From Peribacillus loiseleuriae (lineage in GTDB: Bacteria; Bacillota; Bacilli; Bacillales; DSM-1321): a stretch of 64,000 nucleotides of DNA. The stretch lies in assembly GCF_001183985.1 (NCBI RefSeq), contig NZ_LFZW01000001.1, positions 1,767,812 to 1,831,811 on the forward strand, read 5' to 3'. Made by a program: the position numbers and the translations under genes. Below, piece after piece: positions 1 to 9,303 of this stretch. The notes below the pieces were generated by a model. That model saw only the letters and a list, made by a program, of their open reading frames with translations, did not search any database and had not been told where the DNA came from. Position 1 is the stretch's first letter. The number at the start of each line of letters is the position of its first letter.

Positions 1-2
1 GT

Positions 3-884
3 CGAGAAGGCCGGAATATTAGGACTCTTGAGACGCTTACGGGAATCGATCTTATTATTGATGATACGCCTGAAGCAGTAATCTTATCTGGATTTGACCC
101 AATAAGACGTGAAACAGCTCGTCTAGCACTAGAGAAGCTTGTACAGGATGGTCGTATCCATCCAGCACGCATTGAAGAAATGGTGGACAAAGCAAGACGT
201 GAAGTGGATGAACACATCCGAGAGATCGGAGAGCATACCACATTTGAAGTAGGTGTTCACGGACTTCATCCTGACCTTATTAAGATTCTGGGTCGTTTGA
301 AATTCCGTACAAGCTATGGTCAAAATGTCTTGAAGCATTCCATAGAAGTTGCACAATTATCTGGTTTATTAGCTGCTGAGCTAGGTGAAGACGAAACGCT
401 TGCGCGTCGAGCAGGACTTCTTCACGATATCGGAAAAGCGATTGACCATGAAGTGGAAGGTAGCCATGTAGAAATTGGTGTAGAATTGGCTACGAAATAT
501 AAAGAACACCCAGTAGTTATCAACAGCATCGCTTCTCATCATGGCGATACTGAACCGACATCGATTATTTCTGTACTAGTCGCTGCTGCAGATGCTTTAT
601 CAGCAGCTAGGCCGGGTGCTCGAAGTGAGACGCTCGAAAACTATATCAGAAGACTCGAAAAGCTGGAAGAAATATCTGAGTCCTATGATGGAGTGGAAAA
701 ATCATTTGCTATTCAAGCTGGTCGTGAAGTACGAGTTATGGTAAAACCAGAACAAATTGATGATCTGGGGGCACATCGACTTGCAAGGGATATCCGTAAG
801 CGAATAGAAGAAGAGTTAGATTACCCAGGACATATTAAAGTAACAGTGCTACGTGAAACAAGAGCAGTTGAATATGCAAAATAA
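3..884 (+). CDS. rny: Ribonuclease Y, C-terminal part (5' end outside window)
   Basis: Endoribonuclease that starts mRNA decay at the membrane. The frame is open from base 3, so the N-terminal membrane anchor and coiled coil lie outside the window. The remnant begins in the KH RNA-binding domain ([19 protein letters not shown]) and continues into the HD metallo-phosphohydrolase domain ([17 protein letters not shown]). It ends with the family's C-terminal tail, so the 3' end is intact. In Bacillus it precedes ymdB, as here, but a strong terminator separates the two genes. Confidence 0.97.
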   Translation, partial: REGRNIRTLETLTGIDLIIDDTPEAVILSGFDPIRRETARLALEKLVQDGRIHPARIEEMVDKARREVDEHIREIGEHTTFEVGVHGLHPDLIKILGRLKFRTSYGQNVLKHSIEVAQLSGLLAAELGEDETLARRAGLLHDIGKAIDHEVEGSHVEIGVELATKYKEHPVVINSIASHHGDTEPTSIISVLVAAADALSAARPGARSETLENYIRRLEKLEEISESYDGVEKSFAIQAGREVRVMVKPEQIDDLGAHRLARDIRKRIEEELDYPGHIKVTVLRETRAVEYAK

Positions 885-924
885 ACAAAGCGTTCGGGCC
901 CTCGGGGTCCAACGCTTTGTTTTT
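885..924 (+). terminator. Rho-independent terminator after rny
   Basis: A perfect 10-bp stem (ACAAAGCGTT / AACGCTTTGT) encloses a GC-rich inner loop and is followed by TTTTTCTT. It starts immediately after the rny stop codon. Confidence 0.85.
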
Positions 925-1243
925 CTTATAAAGAATACGTATAAGCTTTTTCGATGAATTTTGCTGTCTAGCACAAACAGCCTTACCTCTAGGCTAGAAC
1001 CAATTAATCAGATAGGGAGAAGATTATCCAAACAGTTGCTATGCCTGAGGTTGAACAAGGCATTTAATCTTTCCTATGAGCTTTGATGTCTAATTGAACA
1101 CCTGACTGTGACATGTTTCATTGGCTAATATGTTAGAATAACTTGTTTTTAGTAGCTAATGACCGATGATGGTTTCACTAATGGATGAAAGGGTGAAGTG
1201 CTTTTCATTGTGGTTGTTAGCGTGAAAGGTTAGGCAATGATAT
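925..1243. other. rny-ymdB intergenic region with a decayed Bacillus-type repeat
   Basis: About 320 non-coding bases. Bases 955-1000 (TTTTGCTGTCTAGCAC and following) resemble the start of the widespread Bacillaceae 'TGTCTAGCTCCAGCGC' intergenic repeat, in degraded form. A second relic of the same kind lies at 16,400-16,600. No open frame with a ribosome binding site was found. Confidence 0.35.
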
Positions 1244-1253
1244 GTGGTACAAT
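1244..1253 (+). promoter_or_regulatory. Extended -10 promoter for ymdB
   Basis: The sequence TGTGGTACAAT has the TGn-TACAAT form of an extended -10 box. No good -35 hexamer lies 17 bp upstream. It is 49 bp from the ymdB start codon. Confidence 0.4.
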
Positions 1254-1301
1254 AGAACAGAATAGTATCATTAAAGTTTGGTTTTTAGAAAGGAATTAAC
1301 T

Positions 1302-2099
1302 ATGAAATTGCTTTTTGTTGGAGATGTAATGGGTTCACCAGGAAGAGATATGGTGAAAGAATATTTACCGAAAATCAAGGAAAAATATCGACCGCAAATT
1401 ACCATAATAAATGGGGAAAATGCTGCTGGGGGTCGCGGAATCACCGAGAAGATTTATCGGCAATTTCTTGAAGCTGGAGCGCAGGCTGTGACGCTTGGAA
1501 ATCATGCTTGGGATAACCGTGAAATTTTTGAATTTATTGAATCTGCAAAGAATCTCGTGCGTCCTGCAAATTTTCCAGAAGGAACCCCAGGTGCAGGGAT
1601 AAAATATATCAAGTTAAATCAATTAGAGATTGCTGTGATTAATTTACAAGCAAGAACATTTATGCCTGCATTAGATTGTCCATTCGTGAAAGCAGAAGAG
1701 CTTGTAGAAGAAGCTAGAAAACGTACACCGATAATTTTTGTTGATTTTCATGGAGAAGCTACGAGTGAGAAACAAGCAATGGGTTGGTTCCTCGATGGGA
1801 AAGTGTCGGCAGTCGTAGGAACCCACACACATGTTCAAACGGCAGACAATCGGATTCTTCCTCAGGGCACAGCTTATTTATCTGATGTTGGGATGACTGG
1901 TCCGTACGATGGAATTCTTGGAATGGAGAGAGACGCTGTCATCCATCGTTTTTTAACAAGTCTACCTGTACGTTTTGAAGTACCAAAAGAAGGAAGAACA
2001 ATCTTAAGTGCAGTCATCATAGACATTGATGAAAAAACTGGAAAAGCAAACAAAATAGATCGATTATTGATAAACGACGATCACCCGTTTTTTCATTAA
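1302..2099 (+). CDS. ymdB: Metallophosphoesterase / cyclic nucleotide phosphodiesterase YmdB
   Basis: Dimetal phosphodiesterase (DUF1188/YmdB family) that influences the choice between biofilm and motility in Bacillus. Metal-binding motifs are visible in order: FVGDVMGS, NGENAAGG, LGNHAWDN, DFHGEA and GTHTHVQTAD. The ATG at 1302 follows AGAAAGGA at good spacing and gives 265 aa, matching the family length; an upstream in-frame TTG lacks a ribosome binding site. It lies between rny and spoVS, the usual Bacillus order. Confidence 0.95.
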   Translation: MKLLFVGDVMGSPGRDMVKEYLPKIKEKYRPQITIINGENAAGGRGITEKIYRQFLEAGAQAVTLGNHAWDNREIFEFIESAKNLVRPANFPEGTPGAGIKYIKLNQLEIAVINLQARTFMPALDCPFVKAEELVEEARKRTPIIFVDFHGEATSEKQAMGWFLDGKVSAVVGTHTHVQTADNRILPQGTAYLSDVGMTGPYDGILGMERDAVIHRFLTSLPVRFEVPKEGRTILSAVIIDIDEKTGKANKIDRLLINDDHPFFH

Positions 2100-2104
2100 T
2101 CATT

Positions 2105-2135
2105 AAAACAGCCTTGCGTAAGCGGGCTGTTTTTC
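2105..2135 (+). terminator. Terminator after ymdB
   Basis: AAACAGCC / GGGCTGTTT stem with loop TTGCGTAAGC and a following T-run, six bases after the ymdB stop. Confidence 0.8.
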
Positions 2136-2257
2136 ACTTTACCCCGCATTAATGGACAGTAACATCATCATACTAGGATTTTATGTAGAGAAATTTGAAG
2201 AATATAAACAGAAAAAACGGTCCGTAAATGCCTGATTGGTTTTCAAAGGTAAGTTTG

Positions 2258-2428
2258 CGCCCACGGGACGTGGGTCACACGGACGAAGACATGAGGACAC
2301 GGCGTATTTAGTCTGTGATTCATTGATTCGGGTTCGTACTGTCGATTGATCGAAGCGAAAGCGAAGATCTTAGCGACAGTAGAACGGGACTAACCGTTCG
2401 CGAAAAGACCGTTGCTAATGGTTAGTTT
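2258..2428. repeat. Multi-hairpin structured element upstream of spoVS
   Basis: A gene-free stretch of about 410 bases (2136-2546) contains four consecutive inverted repeats: CCCAC/GTGGG (2260-2274), TCACACGGAC/GTCTGTGA (2275-2318), GTTCGTACTGTCG/CGACAGTAGAAC (2332-2385) and ACTAACC/GGTTAGT (2389-2426). The density of stems suggests either a dispersed chromosomal repeat or a structured RNA. Nothing in it codes for protein. Confidence 0.5.
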
Positions 2429-2546
2429 CACTTTATTTTCCCTTCTTGTCATACCTGTTTTTATTCATGAATATAGTAGCAGTGGATAGAGACATACCTT
2501 TTGAGCCACGATTCAAACAGGTAAGGGAAAACAAGGAGGACTAGGA

Positions 2547-2807
2547 ATGGAAATATTAAAGGTTTCAGCAAAATCTAATCCTAACTCTGTAGCAGGCGCC
2601 CTAGCAGGGGTTCTAAGAGAGAGAGGAACCGCGGAAATACAAGCTATTGGTGCAGGGGCGTTAAATCAGGCTGTCAAGGCAGTAGCAATCGCAAGAGGAT
2701 TTGTAGCTCCTAGTGGAATGGACTTGATTTGTATTCCTGCCTTTACAGACATTAAGATTGATGGGGAAGAAAGAACAGCAATAAAACTAATCATAGAACC
2801 AAGATGA
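2547..2807 (+). CDS. spoVS: Stage V sporulation protein S
   Basis: Small Alba-like nucleic-acid-binding protein needed for spore coat assembly and progression past stage V. The 86-aa product is full length and nearly invariant in the family (MEILKVSAKSNPNSVAGALA at the N-terminus). The ATG follows a perfect AAGGAGGA. The gene has its own upstream region and terminator, so it is probably monocistronic. Confidence 0.98.
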   Translation: MEILKVSAKSNPNSVAGALAGVLRERGTAEIQAIGAGALNQAVKAVAIARGFVAPSGMDLICIPAFTDIKIDGEERTAIKLIIEPR

Positions 2808-2825
2808 AAATGAAGTTTAGAATTT

Positions 2826-2855
2826 CCTGTTTGGATAGCCAAGCAGGTTCTTTTT
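2826..2855 (+). terminator. Terminator after spoVS
   Basis: CCTGTTTGG / CCAAGCAGG stem (one G-U pair), ATAG loop, followed by TTCTTTTTA. Confidence 0.8.
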
Positions 2856-2931
2856 ATGGAGGAAAAGATGTCAATGCCCCTACTAATTATCTGATTTCCT
2901 GTATAAAAAAGATGAAGGAAGGTATCACATA

Positions 2932-3870
2932 ATGAAAATATTCGATGCTCATTGTGACGTTCTGATGAAAATGTTTATTGATGCGACCATTACCTTTCAT
3001 GATGAATCCAAATTAGATATAACATATGAATCATTAAAAGAAACTGGAGGAAAGGTTCAATGCTTTGCTATATACATACCTGAGAACGTTCACCCTGATC
3101 TGCGTTTTATGGCGGCGTTATCCATGGTAGAACTGTTCGTTACCAAAATCGTTTCATTACCGCAAATAAGATGGATCCGCACGAATGAAGACATACAAAA
3201 ACTTAAAGTTAATCAAATTGGAGCCGTTTTAACACTTGAAGGATGTGACTGTATCGGTGCAGATATATTGAAACTAAAGACTTTACTAAGGCTTGGAGTC
3301 CGTTCAGTGGGACTTACCTGGAATTTTGCGAATATGGTGGCAGATGGAGCTATGGAACTAAGAGGGGCGGGCTTAACGCGGTTTGGAAAAAATCTGATTC
3401 AAGTATTAAACGAATATAAAGCATGGACTGATGTTTCACATTTATCAGAGCAAGCTTTCTGGGATGTGATTGAACTGGCAAACGATATTATTGCATCTCA
3501 TTCGAATGCGTATAAACTATGCCCACATCAAAGAAATCTTCGTGATAACCAAATTTCTGCATTAATAAACAAAGGAGCACCGATTGGGATAACATTTGTA
3601 CCTGAATTTTTAAGCAAAGATAAAAAGGTAACAATCAAAGATGTGTTAAAGCATATTGATTATATTGGGAGCCTTGGCGGGCAAAACAATCTTGGCTTTG
3701 GTTCCGATTTTGATGGAATGGATCATAAAGTTTCAGAGTTAACAAATTATCGTGGTTACCACAAATTAATCAATGACCTTACTAAGTATTACTCAGCTGA
3801 TTTTGTGAAAAATCTATTATTTAATAATTTTGCAAAGAAGTTTCCTCATGATTCGCAACCTGTTAATTAA
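2932..3870 (+). CDS. Membrane dipeptidase family protein (peptidase M19)
   Basis: Zinc dipeptidase of the renal-dipeptidase (M19) amidohydrolase family, 312 aa. Metal ligands appear in the expected order: DAHCD near residue 5, LTLEGCD, DVSHLS, ASHSN and GSDFDG. No signal peptide is visible, so it should act in the cytoplasm on dipeptides, possibly with D-residues. The M19 gene between spoVS and tdh is a known arrangement in Bacillus. RBS GAAGGA lies nine bases before the ATG. Confidence 0.92.
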   Translation: MKIFDAHCDVLMKMFIDATITFHDESKLDITYESLKETGGKVQCFAIYIPENVHPDLRFMAALSMVELFVTKIVSLPQIRWIRTNEDIQKLKVNQIGAVLTLEGCDCIGADILKLKTLLRLGVRSVGLTWNFANMVADGAMELRGAGLTRFGKNLIQVLNEYKAWTDVSHLSEQAFWDVIELANDIIASHSNAYKLCPHQRNLRDNQISALINKGAPIGITFVPEFLSKDKKVTIKDVLKHIDYIGSLGGQNNLGFGSDFDGMDHKVSELTNYRGYHKLINDLTKYYSADFVKNLLFNNFAKKFPHDSQPVN

Positions 3871-3932
3871 TTATACTGAGTTTTGAATGGGAAAGCTTTA
3901 ATTCGAGTTGTGAAATAAAATTCCACATAAAA

Positions 3933-3956
3933 ACAGACTATGACCTCATAGTCTGT
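3933..3956. terminator. Convergent bidirectional terminator
   Basis: A perfect 11-bp stem (ACAGACTATGA / TCATAGTCTGT) sits between the convergent dipeptidase and Cys-rich genes. The minus-strand side is followed by TTTTTATG, so it terminates the Cys-rich gene best. Confidence 0.75.
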
Positions 3957-3988
3957 CTTAAATAAACAGTTCTAAAAACCGTTGTTTA

Positions 3989-4285
3989 TTAGAAATTGTC
4001 GCGGCAGATACAATGACTTTTTCTCCGATGACAGCCACAATTAAATGTAAATAATGAACAATGATTTTTATTGTGATGCGGATTGTTGTTGAAAGAACCT
4101 GCAATATTCTCTGTGGAACACGGACATTTTTCTTTAATATTGCTTTTCCTCTTATTACAAGAACATGGTTTGAAGCAAGTAGTGTGAATTGATTCGCTAC
4201 AAGAAAATTCGTGACACGGTTTAAAACAAGTAACTCGGTCAGCTTCTTCAAATGAACGGGTTCCGCAATTACGCCTTTGACCCAT
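3989..4285 (-). CDS. Cys-rich small protein, probable spore coat component
   Basis: 98 aa with 14 cysteines and many His, Asn and Lys residues. Two CFKPC motifs and pairs such as CPC, CGC and CIC can be seen. I do not recognise a named family. Small Cys-rich, basic proteins with this sort of repeat are typical of the Bacillus outer coat or crust, where disulfides cross-link the layer. The start has an excellent SD (AAAGGGAGGG, 7 nt). A sigma-K-like promoter lies about 40 bp upstream, which supports late mother-cell expression. An overlapping minus-strand frame (3958-4251) has no such signals and was rejected. Coat function is inference. Confidence 0.7.
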   Translation of the reverse strand: MGQRRNCGTRSFEEADRVTCFKPCHEFSCSESIHTTCFKPCSCNKRKSNIKEKCPCSTENIAGSFNNNPHHNKNHCSLFTFNCGCHRRKSHCICRDNF

Positions 4286-4323
4286 CTGTTTACCCTCCCT
4301 TTACCGGTAACTACAGTACAAGA

Positions 4324-4351
4324 TATTGTATGCTTGCAAAGAGGTGTGGGT
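4324..4351 (-). promoter_or_regulatory. Sigma-K (or sigma-E)-type promoter
   Basis: Reading the minus strand, AAACC (AC at 4351-4350) is followed after 17 nt by GCATACAATA (4333-4324). This fits the sigma-K pattern mACm-N17-gCATAnnnTA exactly. The -10 also matches the sigma-E box CATACAnT. The predicted start of transcription lies about 20-25 nt before the SD of the Cys-rich gene. Confidence 0.6.
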
Positions 4352-4445
4352 TTCAGGCATCAGCCCGATACTAGGATAAATGTGCTAGTACAACTGCCTT
4401 CTAATTGCTTTGGAAACTAAACGGAAATTATCCCGATTTAACTAA

Positions 4446-4480
4446 TCCATCAGTGGGGGGAAGAAACCTTTACTGATGGA
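4446..4480. repeat. Hairpin in the gap before tdh
   Basis: TCCATCAGT / ACTGATGGA 9-bp stem around a G-rich loop. It lies in the gap of about 280 bases between the sigma-K-like promoter and tdh and has no T-run, so it may be a small dispersed repeat rather than a terminator. The rest of the gap is AT-rich without coding potential. Confidence 0.4.
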
Positions 4481-4629
4481 AACTTCAAATTATCAAGTAA
4501 ATAAAAATGTATGTTGATAATAATGATTGTGTTACTTAAAAATACAGTCGTATTTTACAATAAAATATTCATAAAGATGAGCAGTATTATTTCAAGTATC
4601 TTGCTGTTTCTTATTTAGGGAGAGTGTAC

Positions 4630-5673
4630 ATGATGAATGGGAAAATGAAAGCGGTTGTAAAGCATAAACGGGGATATGGTGCTGAAATACAAACGGTCGA
4701 CATTCCAAAGATTCATGATGAAGAAGTACTCATAAAAGTAAAAGCTACATCCATATGTGGTACGGATGTACATATTTATACATGGGATGAATGGTCCCGA
4801 AGTAGGGTGAATCCGCCTTATGTATTTGGGCATGAATTTTCAGGTGAGATAGTAGAACTTGGTGCTCATGTTACGAGTGTAAAAGTAGGAGATTTCGTAT
4901 CTGCGGAAACCCATATTGTTTGCGGAGTTTGTCCGCAATGTTTAACAGGTCAATATCATATTTGTAAGAATACAAAAATAGTAGGTGTGGATACACAAGG
5001 TTGCTTTGCAGAATATGTAGCACTTCCTGCAAAAAACCTGTGGAGGAACCCGATTGACATGCATGCAGATATTGCATCCATTCAAGAGCCGATGGGAAAT
5101 GCAGTTCATACAGTACTATCTGGGGATGTAGCAGGAAAAAGTGTGGCAATTATAGGCTGTGGTCCAATCGGATTGCTGGCGATTGCTGTAGCAAAAGCGG
5201 TAGGTGCATCAACGGTTCTTGCCTTCGATGTAAATGATTATCGGTTGGATTTAGCGAAAAAAATGGGTGCAACTCATGCCATACATTCTAATCTACTTGA
5301 TCCAATTGCTTTCGTGGAACAGCTCACCAACGGATGCGGTGTCGATGTTGTTTGCGAAATGAGTGGGCATCCAACAGCAATCAAGCAAGGGTTTAAAATG
5401 ATTACAAACGGTGGCCGCGTATCGATATTAAGCTTACCTACAGGAACTGTAGAAGTTAATATAACCGAGGATATCGTGTTTAAAGGAATAACGGTGCAAG
5501 GGATAACGGGCAGACTTATGTTCAAGACGTGGCAGCAGGTTTCGAACTTGTTGGCTTCTGGTCAAGTCAATATTAAACCCTTGATTACCCATCATTTTCC
5601 ATTGGGTGAATTTGCAAAGGGTTTTGATCTGATGATTAAAGGACAATGTGGAAAAGTAGTTTTGCATCCGTAA
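4630..5673 (+). CDS. tdh: L-threonine 3-dehydrogenase
   Basis: Zinc-dependent NAD+ medium-chain dehydrogenase that oxidises L-threonine to 2-amino-3-ketobutyrate. Catalytic zinc motifs SICGTDVH and GHEFSG, the four-Cys structural zinc lobe (CGVCPQC...HIC) and the NAD-binding GCGPIGLLA are present. The ATG at 4630 lies 7 nt after AGGGAGAG and gives 347 aa, the normal length; an ATG at 4633 is also possible. The next gene, kbl, is 43 bp downstream and completes the threonine-to-glycine route. Confidence 0.96.
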   Translation: MMNGKMKAVVKHKRGYGAEIQTVDIPKIHDEEVLIKVKATSICGTDVHIYTWDEWSRSRVNPPYVFGHEFSGEIVELGAHVTSVKVGDFVSAETHIVCGVCPQCLTGQYHICKNTKIVGVDTQGCFAEYVALPAKNLWRNPIDMHADIASIQEPMGNAVHTVLSGDVAGKSVAIIGCGPIGLLAIAVAKAVGASTVLAFDVNDYRLDLAKKMGATHAIHSNLLDPIAFVEQLTNGCGVDVVCEMSGHPTAIKQGFKMITNGGRVSILSLPTGTVEVNITEDIVFKGITVQGITGRLMFKTWQQVSNLLASGQVNIKPLITHHFPLGEFAKGFDLMIKGQCGKVVLHP

Positions 5674-5716
5674 CCAGATTAATAGATTGTCACCTTATAT
5701 GTCAGGAGGAATAGAG

Positions 5717-6892
5717 ATGAAGGGTTTTGAATATTTGCAGAAAGAATTAGATGCTATGCAAAAGCAAGGTATATTTAGAAATTTAATTGAATTGAAATCC
5801 GAACAAGGATCAAAAGTCATGATTGACGGAAGAAATGTAATTCAGCTTTCTTCAAATAACTATCTAGGTTTAACCAATCATCCACGATTGAAAAAAGCAG
5901 CATTGGCTGCAATCGAGCAATTTGGAGCTGGGACAGGATCTGTCCGAACCATTGCAGGAACCTTCACCATGCATAATAGGCTTGAAGAAAAGCTTGCAAA
6001 GTTTAAACATACTGAAGCTGCTCTTGTGTTTCAATCAGGATTTACTACCAATCAGGGCGTGCTTTCTGCTATTTTAACAGATGAGGATGTTGTTATTTCG
6101 GATGAATTGAATCATGCCTCTATCATTGATGGAATCCGTTTAACGAAAGCAACGCGTAAGGTATATCAACATGTTGATATGGAATCTCTGGAACAGACAC
6201 TAAAAGAAACACAAGAGTATCGAAAAAGACTAATTGTCACAGACGGAGTATTTTCGATGGATGGAGATATTGCTCCTCTTCCTGCGATTGTCGAACTGGC
6301 AGAGAAATATGATGCACTTGTTATGGTTGATGATGCGCATGGATCAGGCGTATTAGGGGAGAATGGCCGTGGAACTGTTAACCATTTTGGTCTGGATGGT
6401 CGAGTACATATTCAGGTGGGTACACTGAGTAAGGCAATTGGGGTACTTGGCGGATATGTTGCAAGCACAAGAACATTAATTGATTATTTAATTCATAAGG
6501 CCCGCCCGTTTTTATTCAGTACGTCGCACCCACCTGCGGTAACCATGGCTTGTATTGAGGCGGTAGACGTTTTGCTGGAAGAACCTGAAAGGATTGATAA
6601 GCTTTGGAATAATACCAAATTTTTAAAGGAAGGTTTAAACATATTGGGATTCAATACAGGACATAGTGAAACGCCTATAACACCGGTAATAGTTGGTGAT
6701 GAAGGATTGTCTCGTCAATTTTCGGATAAATTGCTTCAAAATGGAGTTTTTGCACAAGGTATTGCTTTCCCAACTGTAGCGCAAGGAAAGGCTCGAATTC
6801 GAACAATTGTAACAGCTCAGCATTCGCAGGATGAATTACAACAAGCGTTAAAAGCTTTTGAAAACGCTGGAAAAGAGCTTGGAATTATCTAA
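5717..6892 (+). CDS. kbl: Glycine C-acetyltransferase (2-amino-3-ketobutyrate CoA ligase)
   Basis: PLP enzyme of the alpha-oxoamine synthase family. It cleaves the Tdh product with CoA into glycine and acetyl-CoA. The PLP lysine lies in [12 protein letters not shown], and the motifs [16 protein letters not shown] and DDAHGSG are present. The ATG at 5717 follows AGGAGGA and gives 391 aa, the family length. It forms an operon with tdh. Confidence 0.96.
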   Translation: MKGFEYLQKELDAMQKQGIFRNLIELKSEQGSKVMIDGRNVIQLSSNNYLGLTNHPRLKKAALAAIEQFGAGTGSVRTIAGTFTMHNRLEEKLAKFKHTEAALVFQSGFTTNQGVLSAILTDEDVVISDELNHASIIDGIRLTKATRKVYQHVDMESLEQTLKETQEYRKRLIVTDGVFSMDGDIAPLPAIVELAEKYDALVMVDDAHGSGVLGENGRGTVNHFGLDGRVHIQVGTLSKAIGVLGGYVASTRTLIDYLIHKARPFLFSTSHPPAVTMACIEAVDVLLEEPERIDKLWNNTKFLKEGLNILGFNTGHSETPITPVIVGDEGLSRQFSDKLLQNGVFAQGIAFPTVAQGKARIRTIVTAQHSQDELQQALKAFENAGKELGII

Positions 6893-6898
6893 AAAGGA

Positions 6899-6943
6899 GA
6901 TATCCCATAAGTTAAGGGTCTGACCCTTAACTTATGGGATATC
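6899..6943. repeat. Perfect 20-bp inverted repeat after kbl
   Basis: GATATCCCATAAGTTAAGGG (6899-6918) pairs with 6924-6943 without a mismatch, loop TCTGA. It starts six bases after the kbl stop. Unlike the other terminators here, no T-run follows (ATCATCAATT). It may still end transcription or protect the 3' end, but its perfect symmetry also suits a mobile palindromic repeat. Confidence 0.6.
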
Positions 6944-7030
6944 ATCAATTCATGGGTGAAATCCGAACAAAAAGGAGAAAGGATTGTTGAAATTCCTTAA
7001 ATAGTTTAAAATGGTATGTTGTAAGTCAAG

Positions 7031-7036
7031 TATAAT
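7031..7036 (+). promoter_or_regulatory. Possible -10 box for miaB-ricA
   Basis: Consensus TATAAT located 54 bp before the miaB start. No convincing -35 hexamer at 16-18 bp. Confidence 0.35.
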
Positions 7037-7084
7037 AGGATGTATGAATGGTACATGCAAATGGAATTGAAAGAGGGGATATTC

Positions 7085-8626
7085 TTGAACGAAAAACAAC
7101 GCCTGGAAACGCAACAATTAACTGCTGAAAAGCCAGCGGACAAAAAATCCGAAAAGGACTACAGCAAATACTTCCAAGCCGTATACGTTCCTCCTTCCTT
7201 GAAGGAAGCGAAAAAACGTGGAAAAGAAGAAGTGAAATATGATCAATTTGCCATCCCGGAACAATTAAGTGGAATGGGTAAGGGCCGTAAATTTTTTATT
7301 CGTACATACGGCTGTCAAATGAACGAACATGATACAGAGGTTATGGCTGGTATTTTTATGGCATTAGGATATGAAGCAACAGACACAGTTGATGATGCCA
7401 ATGTAATTTTGCTTAATACATGTGCAATACGAGAAAATGCAGAGAATAAAGTGTTTGGAGAACTCGGACATTTAAAATCATTAAAACTGGAAAAGCCTGA
7501 TTTATTACTTGGTGTTTGTGGTTGTATGTCTCAAGAAGAATCGGTCGTAAATCGAATTCTCTCGAAGCATGGTTTCGTTGACATGATTTTTGGTACACAT
7601 AACATCCATCGATTGCCTCATATTTTACATGATGCCTATATGTCCAAGGAAATGGTCATTGAAGTATGGTCTAAAGAAGGCGACGTGATTGAAAACCTTC
7701 CTAAAATCCGAAAAGGGAAAACAAAGGCTTGGGTTAATATCATGTACGGGTGTGACAAATTCTGTACGTACTGTATAGTTCCATATACAAGAGGGAAAGA
7801 AAGAAGTCGCCGGCCTGAGGAAATTATTCAGGAAGTACGTCATCTTGCAGCACAGGGCTATAAGGAAGTCACCTTACTTGGGCAAAACGTAAATGCTTAT
7901 GGAAAAGATTTGGAAGATATCAAATACGGTCTAGGAGACCTTATGGACGAAATACGCAAAATTGATATACCGCGTATTCGATTCACAACAAGCCACCCAC
8001 GAGATTTTGATGATTATTTAATTGAAGTTCTTGCAAAAGGCGGCAATCTTCTTGAGCATATCCATTTACCAGTTCAATCTGGAAGCAGTGATATTTTGAA
8101 AATCATGGCACGTAAATATACGAGAGAGCAGTATTTGGAGCTTGTTAGAAAAATTAAAACAGCGATTCCGAATGCTACATTAACAACGGATATTATTGTC
8201 GGTTTTCCAAATGAAACGGATGAACAATTTGAAGAAACATTATCTTTATTCCGTGAAGTCGGATTCGATGCGGCGTATACGTTCATTTATTCACCACGTG
8301 AAGGGACCCCCGCTGCGAAAATGAAAGATAATATACCGATGGAAGTCAAAAAAGAACGTTTACAACGATTGAATGCACTTGTAAATGAATCTTCCGCCGA
8401 AAAAATGAAGGCATATGAAGGTCAAATCGTTGAAGTTCTTGTCGAAGGTGAAAGTAAAAACAATCCAGACGTTCTAGCTGGATATACAACTAAAAATAAA
8501 CTAGTCAACTTCAAAGGACCTAAATCTGCGGTCGGCCAAATTGTGAAGGTGAAAGTAATCGAAGCAAAAACATGGTCGTTAAAAGGTGATATGGTTGAAG
8601 AAGTGGCAGCGATCAAGGGGGAATAA
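7085..8626 (+). CDS. miaB: tRNA-2-methylthio-N6-dimethylallyladenosine synthase MiaB
   Basis: Radical-SAM methylthiotransferase that adds the 2-methylthio group to i6A37 of tRNAs made by MiaA (also encoded here). The N-terminal UPF0004 cysteines occur in [18 protein letters not shown] and GVCGCMSQ. The radical-SAM cluster is CDKFCTYC, and a TRAM domain lies at the C-terminus. Start TTG 7085 follows GAGGGGAT and yields the MNEKQ N-terminus and 513 aa typical of Bacillus; an upstream in-frame ATG at 7040 lacks an SD. ricA follows after two bases. Confidence 0.96.
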   Translation: MNEKQRLETQQLTAEKPADKKSEKDYSKYFQAVYVPPSLKEAKKRGKEEVKYDQFAIPEQLSGMGKGRKFFIRTYGCQMNEHDTEVMAGIFMALGYEATDTVDDANVILLNTCAIRENAENKVFGELGHLKSLKLEKPDLLLGVCGCMSQEESVVNRILSKHGFVDMIFGTHNIHRLPHILHDAYMSKEMVIEVWSKEGDVIENLPKIRKGKTKAWVNIMYGCDKFCTYCIVPYTRGKERSRRPEEIIQEVRHLAAQGYKEVTLLGQNVNAYGKDLEDIKYGLGDLMDEIRKIDIPRIRFTTSHPRDFDDYLIEVLAKGGNLLEHIHLPVQSGSSDILKIMARKYTREQYLELVRKIKTAIPNATLTTDIIVGFPNETDEQFEETLSLFREVGFDAAYTFIYSPREGTPAAKMKDNIPMEVKKERLQRLNALVNESSAEKMKAYEGQIVEVLVEGESKNNPDVLAGYTTKNKLVNFKGPKSAVGQIVKVKVIEAKTWSLKGDMVEEVAAIKGE

Positions 8627-8628
8627 AG

Positions 8629-9057
8629 ATGGCGAACTTTACAAAAGATGAGATTCTAGCTAAAGCGGCAGATTTAGCGAAAATGATTGCAGAAACAGAT
8701 GAAGTCGACTTTTTCAAACGCGCAGAAGCACAAATCAATGAAAATCAAAAAGTACGTGAAATGATTGCGAGCATGAAAAGTCTGCAAAAGCAAGCTGTTA
8801 ATTTCCAAAATTACGGAAAAGAAAAGGCCTATCAACAAACACAAAGCAAACTTACCGCTCTTGAAGAAGAATTGGATGAATTACCAATTGTTCAGGAATT
8901 CAAGCAATCTCAGGTAGATGTAAACGACTTATTGCAGATGGTTGCTTCACAAGTTTCTAACCGAGTAACAGATATTATTATTGAAACGACTGAAGGCGAT
9001 CTCTTAAGTGGCGAAACCGGTTCTAAAGTGCGCGCAGGCGGTAATGGTTGTTCATAA
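8629..9057 (+). CDS. ricA: RicA (YmcA), Y-complex subunit
   Basis: Subunit of the RicA-RicF-RicT complex that stimulates Spo0A phosphorylation, competence and biofilm formation and acts with RNase Y in mRNA maturation. 142 aa, helical Com_YlbF/YmcA fold. A C-terminal Cys (GGNGCS) is the kind used for Fe-S cluster binding in the complex. Translationally coupled to miaB (SD AAGGGGGAA within the miaB end). Its functional partner rny lies at the start of the window. Confidence 0.93.
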   Translation: MANFTKDEILAKAADLAKMIAETDEVDFFKRAEAQINENQKVREMIASMKSLQKQAVNFQNYGKEKAYQQTQSKLTALEEELDELPIVQEFKQSQVDVNDLLQMVASQVSNRVTDIIIETTEGDLLSGETGSKVRAGGNGCS

Positions 9058-9061
9058 ATAG

Positions 9062-9105
9062 GAAAGAGGATGTCCCATTAGGATTGGGATATCCTCTTTC
9101 TTTTG
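9062..9105 (+). terminator. Terminator after ricA
   Basis: 16-bp stem (9062-9077 with 9085-9100, one G-U pair) followed by TTTTG. Confidence 0.85.
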
Positions 9106-9244
9106 ACCAAAAACATGGTGATGTCGTTACCAATTCTCTCTATGTCGAACACCAATAAGCCATGACACATATCCCTATGAGGACGCATAGACTAGTGTAG
9201 GTTAAAAACTAATTACATCCAGTTTCTAAATAAAATTAACTTGC

Positions 9245-9272
9245 ACACTAGACTTTTTACAAGCATAGGATG
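9245..9272 (+). promoter_or_regulatory. Possible sporulation promoter of cotE
   Basis: AC at 9245, 17-nt spacer, then GCATAGGATG, a partial match to the sigma-K/sigma-E -10 (CATA conserved, second half weak). cotE is known to be expressed from sigma-E and sigma-K promoters in B. subtilis. The match here is imperfect. Confidence 0.35.
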
Positions 9273-9303
9273 AATGGAAACTGTATGAGGAGGGTTCGCT
9301 AGC

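Noticed and set aside
3958..4251. Minus-strand frame of 97 codons overlapping the Cys-rich gene
   Set aside because: No SD, hydrophobic low-complexity product, and a different frame from the gene that has a perfect SD, promoter and terminator.
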